A stretch of 64,000 nt of DNA from Ascidiaceihabitans sp023955215 (GCA_943788345.1 CALSPX010000011.1:1-64000); one strand, 5' to 3'. Shown: positions 8,893 to 16,148, counted from the stretch's first letter. Notes: generated from the sequence alone by a model not told the origin. Program-made: numbers and translations.

Positions 8893-9672
8893 ATGGTTGT
8901 GAAAATGACCAAGGGCAAAGAGTGGCCAATGATTTTTTTGACTGCACCGCCCGAAATAAAGCAGACAGCATGTTTAAGATTCCGTGTGCCGCGCAATCTT
9001 CCCTACCGTGATGCGCCACCTTATAAGTCGTCAATTTACTATTGGTGGTGGGCATTTTTGAAGCGCGATCAAAATTACGTAGACACTTGTGCAAGCCGAG
9101 GTAGAGGCCAATCTGCAAAGCTCTACAAAGATTTTGGCAATGTGTTTAAAAGTGACTTTTTAACGTGGTGGCGATGCCATCAAGGTCTTTTTGCAGAACA
9201 AAGCGCAGCTGAAGACCATAAAATTCTCTGTGACACAGAAAGTAGGATTTGGTATCAAATTGACCCTAAGCGGCCATTTAATCAGATACATGAAGAGATA
9301 CGAGCGCTTCACCTACAAGCGCACGCCATCATGCCTAAAAAGCGCGCCTCACCCAGTTCGACAGCGCAGTATCCAGTTTATGCAAATGTATCAGCACATA
9401 CTTTGCACCGCGTACTGGCTATTTGGGATTTACGCTCAGTTAACCCGGAGGCTTCCGCCTATGAGTTGGGAGTATTAGCTGGATACAAAGCCAACCTCAT
9501 ACCGACATCCAAGTTTGGAGAAACTCGTACACGGCGGGCACTAGACGCCCAATTGCACAACAAGCGTGTGCGTGTGAGTATCGCCAATAAAGCCAATCGC
9601 TACTTACGTACCGCTGCTCAATACATCAAAAATGTCGGCCGCGGTGAGTTCCCTAAGGCTCAAAACCGGTAG
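8893..9672 (+). CDS. Hypothetical accessory protein, duplicated 3' end
   Basis: A 259-residue basic protein, unrecognised, with an aromatic run (IYYWWWAF) near residues 46-55 and a basic C-terminus (RVRVSIANKANRYLRTA). AAGGAGATGG precedes the ATG, which supports the start. It diverges from the 7907-8710 gene. Its last 33 or so codons recur as a pseudogene at 10.6-10.7 kb, and the palindrome-rich DNA after its stop recurs with them. Base composition (A+T-rich) differs from neighbouring metabolic genes. A DNA-binding role in the element is only a guess. Confidence 0.6.
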   Translation: MVVKMTKGKEWPMIFLTAPPEIKQTACLRFRVPRNLPYRDAPPYKSSIYYWWWAFLKRDQNYVDTCASRGRGQSAKLYKDFGNVFKSDFLTWWRCHQGLFAEQSAAEDHKILCDTESRIWYQIDPKRPFNQIHEEIRALHLQAHAIMPKKRASPSSTAQYPVYANVSAHTLHRVLAIWDLRSVNPEASAYELGVLAGYKANLIPTSKFGETRTRRALDAQLHNKRVRVSIANKANRYLRTAAQYIKNVGRGEFPKAQNR

Positions 9673-9724
9673 CACTGAGGGCTTTCCAAAATTCTATATA
9701 ATTGTTTTTATTTAATAATAAGGA

Positions 9725-9843
9725 AAACACAGTGTTTGGAAGTGCAGTGTTTGCTATTTTTGCCAAACACTGCATTTCCAAGTGCAGTGTTAACACTGCA
9801 TGTTTAAACAGAGTGTTTAACCTGCAAACCATCAAGCGTTGAA
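9725..9843. repeat. Palindrome cluster 1 (AACAC-W-GTGTT family)
   Basis: Just after the 8893-9672 gene are several copies of an AAACAC/GTGTTT half-site. AAACACAGTGTTT is at 9725-9737. A 17-bp inverted repeat with one mismatch occupies 9737-9753 and 9764-9780. The perfect 18-bp palindrome TGCAGTGTTAACACTGCA is at 9783-9800. The block ends with CAAACCATCAAGCG. Related clusters lie at 10.75-10.82 kb and 24.98-25.03 kb. The spacing and repetition resemble iterons or a repressor array. Confidence 0.75.
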
Positions 9844-9896
9844 CATGATGCAAAGGGTGTCTGGGGGCAATGGAATCAAATGTGGGGGTAAATAAA

Positions 9897-9926
9897 AAAC
9901 GGCCCCATGGGAGGATGGGACCGTTT
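9897..9926 (-). terminator. Rho-independent terminator of the DUF1127/sRNA transcript
   Basis: A 12-bp imperfect stem, AAACGGTCCCAT with ATGGGGCCGTTT in minus-strand sense, is followed by TTTTTTATT. It is also the last CCUCCC-loop hairpin, so the terminator doubles as an sRNA. Confidence 0.8.
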
Positions 9927-10075
9927 CTAAACAACCGAAACACGATCTGGGAGGAAAGTATCGTTCGGTATCTCTGTATCGCGATTAATGCGATTTTGTT
10001 TGAACAGCGGTGGCATCAAGGGAGGAGAGATGCCACCGCCAGTACAGGCGCTCAAGGGAGGAGAAATCACGCCCG
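9897..10075 (-). ncRNA. CcsR/cuckoo-type small RNA array (four CCUCCC-loop hairpins)
   Basis: On the minus strand, directly after the DUF1127 stop, four hairpins each present an anti-Shine-Dalgarno CUCCUCCC or CCUCCC loop. One is near 10047-10073 with a weak 4-bp stem. A perfect 11-bp stem is at 10007-10017 with 10029-10039, loop TCTCCTCCCTT. A short ACGAT/ATCGT stem lies near 9945-9972. The terminal one is at 9897-9926. This order, a DUF1127 gene followed by tandem CCUCCUCCC-motif sRNAs, matches the CcsR/cuckoo RNAs of Rhodobacterales and Rhizobiales, which are stress-induced with the upstream gene. Expression is inferred. Confidence 0.8.
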
Positions 10076-10087
10076 ATTTCTGAATTC

Positions 10088-10312
10088 TTATTTTGTGTAT
10101 GCGGCTTCCCAAGCAATGCGGCGTACTTCAGAGCGAGAGATGCCCAAGTCTGCCAATTCGCGGTTAGTCAGGGCACCCAATTCATTCATCGTGGTCTTAT
10201 ACACACGACGTTTTGCGTGGCGCTCGGCAGCGTCTGCAAATGCTGTTGATACTGTAAACATTAGGCGTTCAATCAAAGTCGCGTTGGCGGCTGTATCTGT
10301 AAAGTATGTCAT
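10088..10312 (-). CDS. DUF1127 (YjiS-like) small protein
   Basis: A 74-residue basic protein ending in the DUF1127 signature: LGALTNRELADLGISRSEVRRIAWEAA at about residues 45-71. DUF1127 proteins are short RNA-associated or stress-related regulators in alphaproteobacteria. In Rhodobacter one such gene heads the CcsR sRNA transcript. AAGGACA precedes the ATG. The sRNA-like hairpins begin at its stop codon, so gene and RNAs should be co-transcribed. It sits between two copies of an accessory-element segment, which is unusual for this normally chromosomal locus. Confidence 0.88.
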   Translation of the reverse strand: MTYFTDTAANATLIERLMFTVSTAFADAAERHAKRRVYKTTMNELGALTNRELADLGISRSEVRRIAWEAAYTK

Positions 10313-10589
10313 GTCTTGTCCTTTCGGGACTGCGTCTTAGTAGTCGGTTTAGACAGTCGATTGTTCGTCTGTCTTCGTAGGTGTTGATGGAGAAATAGTT
10401 GATTTGACTGTTGGTACAACAGACAGATCGGCAATTCCGATATGCACAATTTGCATAGCTATTAGAGGTAACAAGTTTTGAGCGCATTGACGATAAATTG
10501 TGCGTTTTTGAAAGTATGCCAAATTGGTCAGTTTTTGCTGGCCAACTGCGGGGATATTGCCGCAGCTTTCGTAAGTCAGGATTTGTCCC

Positions 10590-10715
10590 CAACTTCGTCA
10601 CAACAAGCAAATACGCATCAGCATTGCGAATAAGGTCAACAAATATTTGCGCACAGCAGAGCAGTATATTGACAACGTTGGGCGTGGTGAGTTCCCAAAA
10701 TCCTTGCGTCGGTAA
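10590..10715 (+). pseudogene. 3' remnant duplicate of the 8893-9672 gene
   Basis: The frame ending at 10715 encodes NKQIRISIANKVNKYLRTA and then QYIDNVGRGEFPK, nearly the same as the C-terminus of the 8893-9672 protein. The coding match is lost before about 10590. The DNA after the stop resembles the DNA after the intact gene, including the palindromes and the CAAACCGTCAAGCG tail. It is therefore part of a larger duplicated segment and not an independent gene. Confidence 0.8.
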
Positions 10716-10748
10716 AAATTAAGTCGTTGATATTAAATCGTAATAAGG

Positions 10749-10824
10749 CAAACACTGTGTTTGGATTTAGTATGTTTGAAACACTAAATCGAAACACTGT
10801 GTTTAAACTGCAAACCGTCAAGCG
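10749..10824. repeat. Palindrome cluster 2 (AACAC-W-GTGTT family)
   Basis: CAAACACTGTGTTTG is at 10749-10763. An inverted repeat with arms ATTTAGT and ACTAAAT around TGTTTGAAAC lies near 10765-10790. GAAACACTGTGTTTA is at 10791-10805, followed by CAAACCGTCAAGCG. It is the counterpart of the cluster at 9.73-9.84 kb, in the same position after the duplicated gene end. Confidence 0.75.
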
Positions 10825-10879
10825 TTCTCACTTTGTGCAGGGCAGTTTTGCTGTGTTTGTGTTGAGATGATCCGTGATC

Positions 10880-11206
10880 TTAATACTCCTCTGCCAGCAT
10901 GATGGTGAGAACACGTGCAGTGACAGTCTCGTCGCTTGGATCTGGCGAGTGCATGTGCAGGTCAAGGTCGTAGTAATCAATCTTCCAAAAGAATGTTGTA
11001 TCCTCAAGTGTGATTGAGCCGAAGTTATGTTCCCCATATGGGTCATTGTCAGGTGTGAAGGCGTCAAACAGTTGTACCTGTCGCAATACCACATTTACAT
11101 CCCCCAGAGCTTGAACACCTTCAGTGATGATCACACGACACTCCTTGAAGGTCTGCCGTACCTGATCATTAAGTGCTGCTATAAGTGCAGTGTTTGCATC
11201 AGGCAT
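10880..11206 (-). CDS. DUF3768 family protein
   Basis: A 108-residue protein with the DUF3768 hallmarks: LNDQVRQTF near residue 12, then FDAFTPDNDPYGEHNFGSI and FFWKIDYYD around residues 47-80, and RVLTIMLAEEY at the C-terminus. The family has no known function and is common on alphaproteobacterial plasmids and integrated elements. Its start overlaps the 3' end of the DUF6641 gene by 8 bases on the same strand, so the two are probably translated together. Confidence 0.85.
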   Translation of the reverse strand: MPDANTALIAALNDQVRQTFKECRVIITEGVQALGDVNVVLRQVQLFDAFTPDNDPYGEHNFGSITLEDTTFFWKIDYYDLDLHMHSPDPSDETVTARVLTIMLAEEY

Positions 11207-11657
11207 TGGCAGCCGCTTTACCCGCCCCTGGCTTGAGTGCTGGTTTGCGCTCTGCCACCTTGGTTATAGCAGCATCCAACTTCCCTGCGGCTGCTGCATT
11301 GAGGAACGCATCCAGCACAACAGCTACATCTTCTAGTGTTTTGACCAGTACTGCGTTGTTGGTGCCATCAGCTGCAATCACACGGGCCCCATAACGGCAC
11401 TGCACATACCAACTGCCATCTTGTTCAAAGAACCATGGACGAATGCGACGGTGCGTTTTGACCAGTACACGTTCACCCATGTCATTGGTCATCCACTTGT
11501 CGCGCTCAACCCGGTGATCTTCCTTCTTGAGTGCTGCTGCATGCACCAGCTTTTGTTCCTTTAGTCCTGCTACGAGCTTGTCACGTCGCGCTATAATGGG
11601 GTCGCGCTTCATACTGCGATCAACTGTTTTAAATGTAAGCTTTGCCAAATGTGTCAT
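11199..11657 (-). CDS. DUF6641 family protein
   Basis: A 152-residue basic protein. The N-terminal region (DPIIARRDKLVAGLKEQ) and the middle (RRIRPWFFEQDGSWYVQCRYG) fit the DUF6641 family as I remember it, which occurs in accessory regions of alphaproteobacteria. The C-terminal tail is Ala/Lys-rich and probably disordered. It lies just upstream of DUF3768. Function is unknown, and the family assignment rests on pattern memory alone. Confidence 0.7.
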   Translation of the reverse strand: MTHLAKLTFKTVDRSMKRDPIIARRDKLVAGLKEQKLVHAAALKKEDHRVERDKWMTNDMGERVLVKTHRRIRPWFFEQDGSWYVQCRYGARVIAADGTNNAVLVKTLEDVAVVLDAFLNAAAAGKLDAAITKVAERKPALKPGAGKAAANA

Positions 11658-11848
11658 ATGCGCTTCTCCCTGTTTGGTTACAGTTAAAGCGTATGTTCAA
11701 TTTGATGCTTGGACTACCGAAAAGATAGTCAAGTTACTGATTTAATGTAATAATATGTGATTATAGGTTGCTGCATATATGTGTGCAGTATCGATACTGT
11801 TTAATTATATATGGCTGACCAGCTTGGATATACCGGCCCTACGCCCAT

Positions 11849-11883
11849 AAAAAAAGCGTCTAACGGTTTGCTTCGCTGACGCT
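11849..11883 (-). terminator. Rho-independent terminator downstream of rep
   Basis: In minus-strand sense, AGCGTC pairs with GACGCT and is followed by a run of seven T residues. It lies about 180 bases after the rep stop and upstream of DUF6641, so it would end the rep transcript. Confidence 0.7.
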
Positions 11884-11960
11884 GTGTTAAGCTGTTATCT
11901 CTATGTCTGTTTGATCATTTTCGTTAAGCCATTGTTGATGTTCTGTGTTGTTTACTAACT

Positions 11961-12034
11961 GTAGTTTGAACAATTGCTCGTGGACAAGGATGTGCCAAGA
12001 CCTGCGCCTTTGGCATCTTTCATGTTCAAACTAC
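11961..12034. repeat. Long bulged inverted repeat just downstream of rep
   Basis: A perfect 12-bp pair, GTAGTTTGAACA at 11961-11972 and TGTTCAAACTAC at 12023-12034, encloses a second arm pair, GATGTGCCAA at 11989-11998 and TTGGCATC at 12010-12017, which has a two-base bulge. The whole can fold as one long interrupted hairpin on either strand. It begins 25 bases beyond the rep stop. Single-strand origins of rolling-circle replicons look like this, but a structured RNA or 3' UTR is equally possible. Confidence 0.55.
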
Positions 12035-12059
12035 TCAGGTGCTTGCTGCGAGAAGGGGC

Positions 12060-12710
12060 TTAGCCACGCTCTATCATCTGCAAATCACCGCTTGTCTCAT
12101 ATCGTGCCTTTTGATCGTTTAATGCCTGTTGTGCCTGTTGTGCCTGCTGTAGCCAAAGTGGGCTGGCTACCCTTGATAATCGTTGTGCCTGTTGTTGAGT
12201 ATAGTGCTCATCTAATGCGTGATCCGTGAAGTAATAGGACTGCTCGACAGTCCAACTGAGCTCGTCCAAGATTGTATCACTGCCCATGCGCCAGTACTCG
12301 TGCGTCACGTAGCTGGCCACTGCGGCGTGATCCTGCACTGGTATGATCCAGTTCTTAGCCAGTGGCGCTGTTTGAGCATGGTGCTGCGCCCACACAGCGT
12401 TGAGTAAACAGCACATGCTTTGTGTGTCGTGCAGTGCGCTCTTCATCACAAAGTGAACATGGAAGTTCTCGCTGTCTGAGCCTTCGTGGGCAAAACACCA
12501 TCGTGGTACGCGCATGTTCTGACGCTCAGCAGCTTTGCCAAACATCACTCGGTCCATTTTGTTCCAGTAGCTGCGCAGAAGCTTGTGTGCACTGCCACGC
12601 CCAATGGTTCGGCCGTTCACAAACTTGAGCGTGCCAAACACATTCCAGTCTTGTGCCATCAGATGCTGCACCAATGCCTGCCGTTCTTGTTTGCGCTGTT
12701 CAAATGTCAT
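12060..12710 (-). CDS. HUH-type replication initiator (Rep), rolling-circle-like
   Basis: A 216-residue protein starting at the ATG at 12710, which has GGAGAA eight bases upstream; longer starts give an unlikely Cys-rich extension. The three HUH endonuclease motifs are in order: WNVFGTLKF near residue 24, HVH in ENFHVHFVMK near residue 89, and a single candidate nucleophile Tyr in ASYVTHEYW near residue 135. The C-terminus is Gln-rich. Such proteins nick an origin and start rolling-circle replication of plasmids and phages. It is divergent from the DUF6626 gene. A relaxase is less likely at this size. Confidence 0.7.
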   Translation of the reverse strand: MTFEQRKQERQALVQHLMAQDWNVFGTLKFVNGRTIGRGSAHKLLRSYWNKMDRVMFGKAAERQNMRVPRWCFAHEGSDSENFHVHFVMKSALHDTQSMCCLLNAVWAQHHAQTAPLAKNWIIPVQDHAAVASYVTHEYWRMGSDTILDELSWTVEQSYYFTDHALDEHYTQQQAQRLSRVASPLWLQQAQQAQQALNDQKARYETSGDLQMIERG

Positions 12711-12861
12711 TGCGGTTCTCCGCATGTATTTATCAACGCAACAAGAAAACACTACAGAAACGGCAGACGAGTAATAATTGTCCGCACAAACACCCCGCAA
12801 ACACCAGAGACTGCCGCAATCGAGATAAATACCAGTGCACACAACGTATTGGAGACAGCAC

Positions 12862-13188
12862 ATGAGCATAAGACTATTAGAACACATGCGGGACGAATTG
12901 ATCCTCACAGGCATTGTGCAGAACACACCAGAGTTTTGTCGCAGCTGGCTGGGACGCAGCGAGGGCTATATCCGTGTGCTGCGTTATCACCAGATTGAAC
13001 CAAGTGTAGAGACACTGACAATCTGTTCCAACAAGCTGGGGTATTATGCGGCGCGCTTAAATGCGTCAGATGCTGAGGACCACAAAGCGTGGGCAGCAAA
13101 GCTGATCAACCTCAAAGCCCTGTGTGACAGTGCCATTGCAAAGCAAGCAGAGGCGGTGTGGCGCGCGCCTGAACGGATGGCAGTATGA
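12862..13188 (+). CDS. DUF6626 family protein
   Basis: A 108-residue protein that starts at 12862 (MSIRLLEHM), where GGAGA lies seven bases upstream. The pattern (N-terminal LLEHMRDELILTG, then FCRSWLGRSEGYIRVLRYH and a helical C-terminus) fits DUF6626 as I recall it. The region near residues 22-50 looks like a helix-turn-helix. It is divergent from rep across about 150 bases, a position that would suit a regulator. That role is inferred. Confidence 0.7.
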   Translation: MSIRLLEHMRDELILTGIVQNTPEFCRSWLGRSEGYIRVLRYHQIEPSVETLTICSNKLGYYAARLNASDAEDHKAWAAKLINLKALCDSAIAKQAEAVWRAPERMAV

Positions 13189-13325
13189 GTATTTGGCCGA
13201 AATGGGTTCTGCAGCCCCAAAAATCTGCGCTGCGGTTTTTTATAGCCCAGTACTTATCATTGCGAGGTGGTCTTTTGCAGACCTCAAGCACGCAGGGCAG
13301 GGGGTACGGCAATGGAAGATCGTGA
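13185..13325 (+). CDS. Small translationally coupled ORF (46 aa)
   Basis: The ATG at 13185 overlaps the DUF6626 stop in an ATGA arrangement. The frame runs 46 codons (MSIWPKWVLQPQKSALRFF at the start) and ends inside the next gene's 5' end. Overlap at both ends suggests translational coupling in a three-gene unit. There is no recognisable domain and only moderate support for real expression. Confidence 0.4.
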   Translation: MSIWPKWVLQPQKSALRFFIAQYLSLRGGLLQTSSTQGRGYGNGRS

Positions 13326-13677
13326 AGAGCTACGTCGCCTGATCGATGTGATTGAGAAAGGCTCAGGTAGTGGCAGTCTTGAGCAAGCCGTTGATGACAT
13401 CAAAACATTTGCTAACACTGCAAGCTTTCTAGCCAACAAGCTGGACACGCGGCTCAAAGGTGGTGAGGTGCAGGCGAAGAATAAGGCCAAGTCAAGCATG
13501 GGTAAATCCATAGCGTCAGTGCCCAAACCCAACGCACCAACAACACAAAGTTCGCCACCCGATCCGTCTTCTACAAATACATCTGGCATGCCAACGGCGA
13601 CGAGTACATCAACGTCCCAGGCTGACTTTGAGCGGCTTAAGCCTCAGGGGTCGCAACCACCCGTTGGGGTAAGTTGA
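13312..13677 (+). CDS. Hypothetical low-complexity protein
   Basis: A 121-residue protein starting at the ATG at 13312 (MEDREELRRL), which has AGGGGG upstream. Residues 1-50 are charged and helical. The C-terminal half is Ser/Thr/Pro/Gln-rich (TQSSPPDPSSTNTS, then STSTSQ) and probably disordered. It closes the DUF6626 unit. I do not recognise it. Confidence 0.5.
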   Translation: MEDREELRRLIDVIEKGSGSGSLEQAVDDIKTFANTASFLANKLDTRLKGGEVQAKNKAKSSMGKSIASVPKPNAPTTQSSPPDPSSTNTSGMPTATSTSTSQADFERLKPQGSQPPVGVS

Positions 13678-14100
13678 TCGCAGTGGTGTCTGTTGCCGTC
13701 TGTGCTGCGGCTAACGAGCTCGACCTGTCATGTTCCGCTAAGTGTGGCAGCTAACGCAGGTTGGTGGATTACGCAGAGTTTTAGGGCACAACTGCACGGT
13801 TTTGGTCAAAGACGTGTGTTTGATTTACTCGTTGCGATTTGTGTACGCAGGCATAGTTTAAATGATAAGCAGTCTTGATTGTCTAATTTGAAATTGAATT
13901 AATCCAGCTGGGCACCTGTGTTGATATTTTAAAGATGACTCAAACCTTGCTGGAATTCTTTTTAATCACAGTCAAATAAACAATCACTTCAATTACGAAA
14001 GACATCTCGAAAACAGACAGACTTATAAGCAAAAACGTAAAACTGCTCTCACAGAGTGGTTCAATTTCTGTGCCGCATGATGATTGACTTGATGTGCTTT
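13678..14100. other. Intergenic region at the edge of the accessory block
   Basis: About 420 A+T-rich bases separate the low-complexity protein from the small membrane proteins. No convincing coding frame is seen. It holds repeat copy A (13816-13865). Confidence 0.5.
13816..13865 (+). repeat. 50-bp direct repeat, copy A
   Basis: Begins GTGTTTGATTTACTCGTTGC. It matches copy B at 18515-18564 at 45 of 50 positions in the same orientation, 4.7 kb apart. Copy B begins where the first integrase loses its reading frame. The pair brackets the ABC transporter and the integrase fragment. Confidence 0.8.
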
Positions 14101-14208
14101 TTACGGGTGTTCAAGTTTGTCTGACAACACCCCCGCGATCATCCTTGTTGTGACACCCAAGAGCGCCACAACAAGGATGAATAACGCGAAATGTCGTGAT
14201 GTTTTCAT
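14101..14208 (-). CDS. Tiny membrane protein (35 aa)
   Basis: The start ATG is at 14208, four bases after the preceding small gene's stop. The peptide begins MKTSRHFALFILVVALLG: a short basic N-terminus and one hydrophobic segment that could be a signal or membrane anchor, then about 15 polar residues. It is unrecognised. Its close spacing to the 14213-14395 gene suggests a two-peptide unit. Confidence 0.45.
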   Translation of the reverse strand: MKTSRHFALFILVVALLGVTTRMIAGVLSDKLEHP

Positions 14209-14212
14209 GTGT

Positions 14213-14395
14213 TCAAGCCTGAGACGTCCGCGCTTTGTGGCGTCGGCTGACTGCAAGGATCACAAGCAACATCGTGACAACCACAAGCCACGTTACTGTC
14301 TGGTCGCCCGAGTGAAGCGGTGCGGCATCAATCGTGTGATGGGCCAGTGCAGGCATGGCAAGCAAGTGAATAATGAAGGCGAGAAAATATTTCAT
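14213..14395 (-). CDS. Small membrane protein with signal peptide (60 aa)
   Basis: A 60-residue peptide with an N-terminal signal-like segment (MKYFLAFIIHLLAMPALA, plausible cleavage after ALA), a short His-containing periplasmic part, one transmembrane helix (TWLVVVTMLLVILAV) and a basic tail. It has a weak AAGGAC upstream. It follows the ABC permease by about 150 bases on the same strand and may share its transcript. Function is unknown. Confidence 0.55.
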   Translation of the reverse strand: MKYFLAFIIHLLAMPALAHHTIDAAPLHSGDQTVTWLVVVTMLLVILAVSRRHKARTSQA

Positions 14396-14546
14396 AGTTA
14401 GTCCTTTTCAGAAGCGGGGTGGGATTTTATAAAACTGCGCAAATCTTCGACGTGTTTGACGTGCATTGACACGTAAATCAGACCCATGTTCGTGCGTTCG
14501 GTGACCTCGGTATTTAGATGCGTCTATGCGTATTGCAAAGCTAATA

Positions 14547-15305
14547 CTAATTGCCTTCCCTATCGGCCCAACCGGCGAACGTGCGCTCTAGAAAAATGAC
14601 CGCGTAGTATAAAACGATGCCAAGAAATGCGAGCGCGATAAGGACCGCAAACATTAGAGGATAGTCCCCATTGGTTTCGCCTGACTTGAACAATGCGCCG
14701 AGGCCACGCCCGTGCGGGCTGACTATTTCCACAAGGTTTGTACCAATGAACGCAAGCGTGGCTGAAACTTTCAGCGCACCAAAAAACTCTGGTAGCGTCT
14801 TGGGCAATGCAATCTTACGAAAAATTGTGAATCGTGATGCGCCAAGCGCGCGCAGGATATCACGGTATTCAGGTTCTAATGTGGAAAGACCAATGCCGAC
14901 AGATACGGCGATGGGAAAGAACGAGATCATGAATGCCATCAGGATGGTGTTAAAATCGTGCTGTCCGATAAAGATCAATGAAATCACAGGCACCAATGTA
15001 GCTTTGGGTATCGCGTTGAAGCCGATCAGCAATGGGTACAAAGCGCCCCGTGCGAGTTTCGAGAACCCAATAATCATGCCGATCAATGTGCCAACGATTA
15101 CAGCCAGAAACAGTCCGACAATGGTGCGCCACAGGGTCTGCCAGCCCATAACGAAGAACAATTCTTTGTATTTCCAGAATGCGGGAGGCAAATCAGACGG
15201 AGAAGCCATTTTATAATTTGGCCAGCCGTTGGCCCAGACCAGGAGTTCCCAAAGTGCCAGAAAGATCAGAATGGCAATGACAGGAGTAGCAATTTTACGC
15301 AGCAT
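14547..15305 (-). CDS. NitT/TauT-family ABC transporter permease
   Basis: A 252-residue inner-membrane protein with about six transmembrane helices and the binding-protein-dependent permease loop (EYRDILRALGASRFTIFRKIALP, EAA-type) near residues 150-172. Its start overlaps the ATPase stop (TAATG), so the two are translationally coupled. The family imports nitrate, sulfonates, taurine or thiamine-precursor pyrimidines; the substrate here cannot be decided. Confidence 0.9.
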   Translation of the reverse strand: MLRKIATPVIAILIFLALWELLVWANGWPNYKMASPSDLPPAFWKYKELFFVMGWQTLWRTIVGLFLAVIVGTLIGMIIGFSKLARGALYPLLIGFNAIPKATLVPVISLIFIGQHDFNTILMAFMISFFPIAVSVGIGLSTLEPEYRDILRALGASRFTIFRKIALPKTLPEFFGALKVSATLAFIGTNLVEIVSPHGRGLGALFKSGETNGDYPLMFAVLIALAFLGIVLYYAVIFLERTFAGWADREGN

Positions 15306-16096
15306 TAGGCGGCCCCTTCTACTGGGTGGCCTTGCGCGATTTTGATCTGGTCGCGCAGAATATGCAGCATGTCTGTGGCCTTAGGCGTGAACAACACATC
15401 CAATGTGCGGTCGACGGGCAGATCTACGTCCATAATATATTGCGTGCGGGCAGGACGGCCTGACAAGACTATGACTTGGTCGCCCAGAAACACGCTTTCG
15501 CGCAGATCATGCGTGATGAGTATGGCGGTGAACGGTTCTGCGGCACGCAGGTCGCGCATGGTTTGCCAAAGGTCCTCGCGGGTAAACGCATCGAGTGCGC
15601 CAAATGGTTCATCAAGGATCAAAACTTCGGGTTTGTGCACGATCGAACGGCACAGCGATGCACGTTGGCGCATGCCGCCGGACAATTCGGACGGGCGCTT
15701 GTTTTCAAACCCCGTCAAGCCAACCATGTCCAGCAGTTCCATTGCGCGGGCGATGCGGTCTTTCGTTGGCATCTTGGGTGCAACGATTTCAAGCGGCAGG
15801 ATCACGTTGTCCAAAATGGTGCGCCATTCCAGCAGTACAGGATTTTGAAATGCCATGCCCACCGTTTTGCGCGGACCAGTGACGCGTTCGCCGTGCAGCC
15901 AAACCTCGCCTTCGTCCGGTTTCATCAAACCTGCAACCAATTTGGTCAGCGTGGATTTACCACAGCCGGATGGGCCGACAACGGCAGTAAAAGTGCCCGC
16001 GGGCACTGCCATGTCAAGTCCGTCAAGAACGGGCAAAGGTCCGCTCACCGTCTGATAGGCGTGTCGTGCGCCTTTAATTTCTATGAGATTTTTAAT
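15305..16096 (-). CDS. NitT/TauT-family ABC transporter ATPase, probable ATT start
   Basis: An ABC ATPase with Walker A GPSGCGKST, signature LSGGMRQRA, Walker B VLILDEPFG and H-loop LITHD. The GTG at 16048 would cut off the conserved first strand. The frame continues upstream as KNLIEIKGARHAYQTV to an ATT codon at 16096 with AAGGG six bases before it, so I propose that rare start (263 residues); GTG 16048 is the alternative (247 residues). It couples to the permease and follows the binding-protein gene after a terminator-like hairpin. Confidence 0.85.
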   Translation of the reverse strand: MKNLIEIKGARHAYQTVSGPLPVLDGLDMAVPAGTFTAVVGPSGCGKSTLTKLVAGLMKPDEGEVWLHGERVTGPRKTVGMAFQNPVLLEWRTILDNVILPLEIVAPKMPTKDRIARAMELLDMVGLTGFENKRPSELSGGMRQRASLCRSIVHKPEVLILDEPFGALDAFTREDLWQTMRDLRAAEPFTAILITHDLRESVFLGDQVIVLSGRPARTQYIMDVDLPVDRTLDVLFTPKATDMLHILRDQIKIAQGHPVEGAA

Positions 16097-16113
16097 GGTG
16101 TTGCCCTTGGTAG

Positions 16114-16138
16114 AAAAAAGGCCGCCAGTGTGGCGACC
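16114..16138 (-). terminator. Hairpin between binding protein and ATPase genes
   Basis: In minus-strand sense an 8-bp stem with one mismatch (GGTCGCCA with TGGCGGCC) and a 3-base loop is followed by TTTTTT. It would let most transcripts stop after the binding protein, which is needed in excess over the membrane parts. Confidence 0.7.
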
Positions 16139-16148
16139 CCGATTGGTG

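Noticed and set aside
9737..9780. The long inverted repeat as a terminator of the 8893-9672 gene
   Set aside because: No T-run follows, and the arms belong to the repeated AACAC-W-GTGTT family, so a binding or replication site is more likely.
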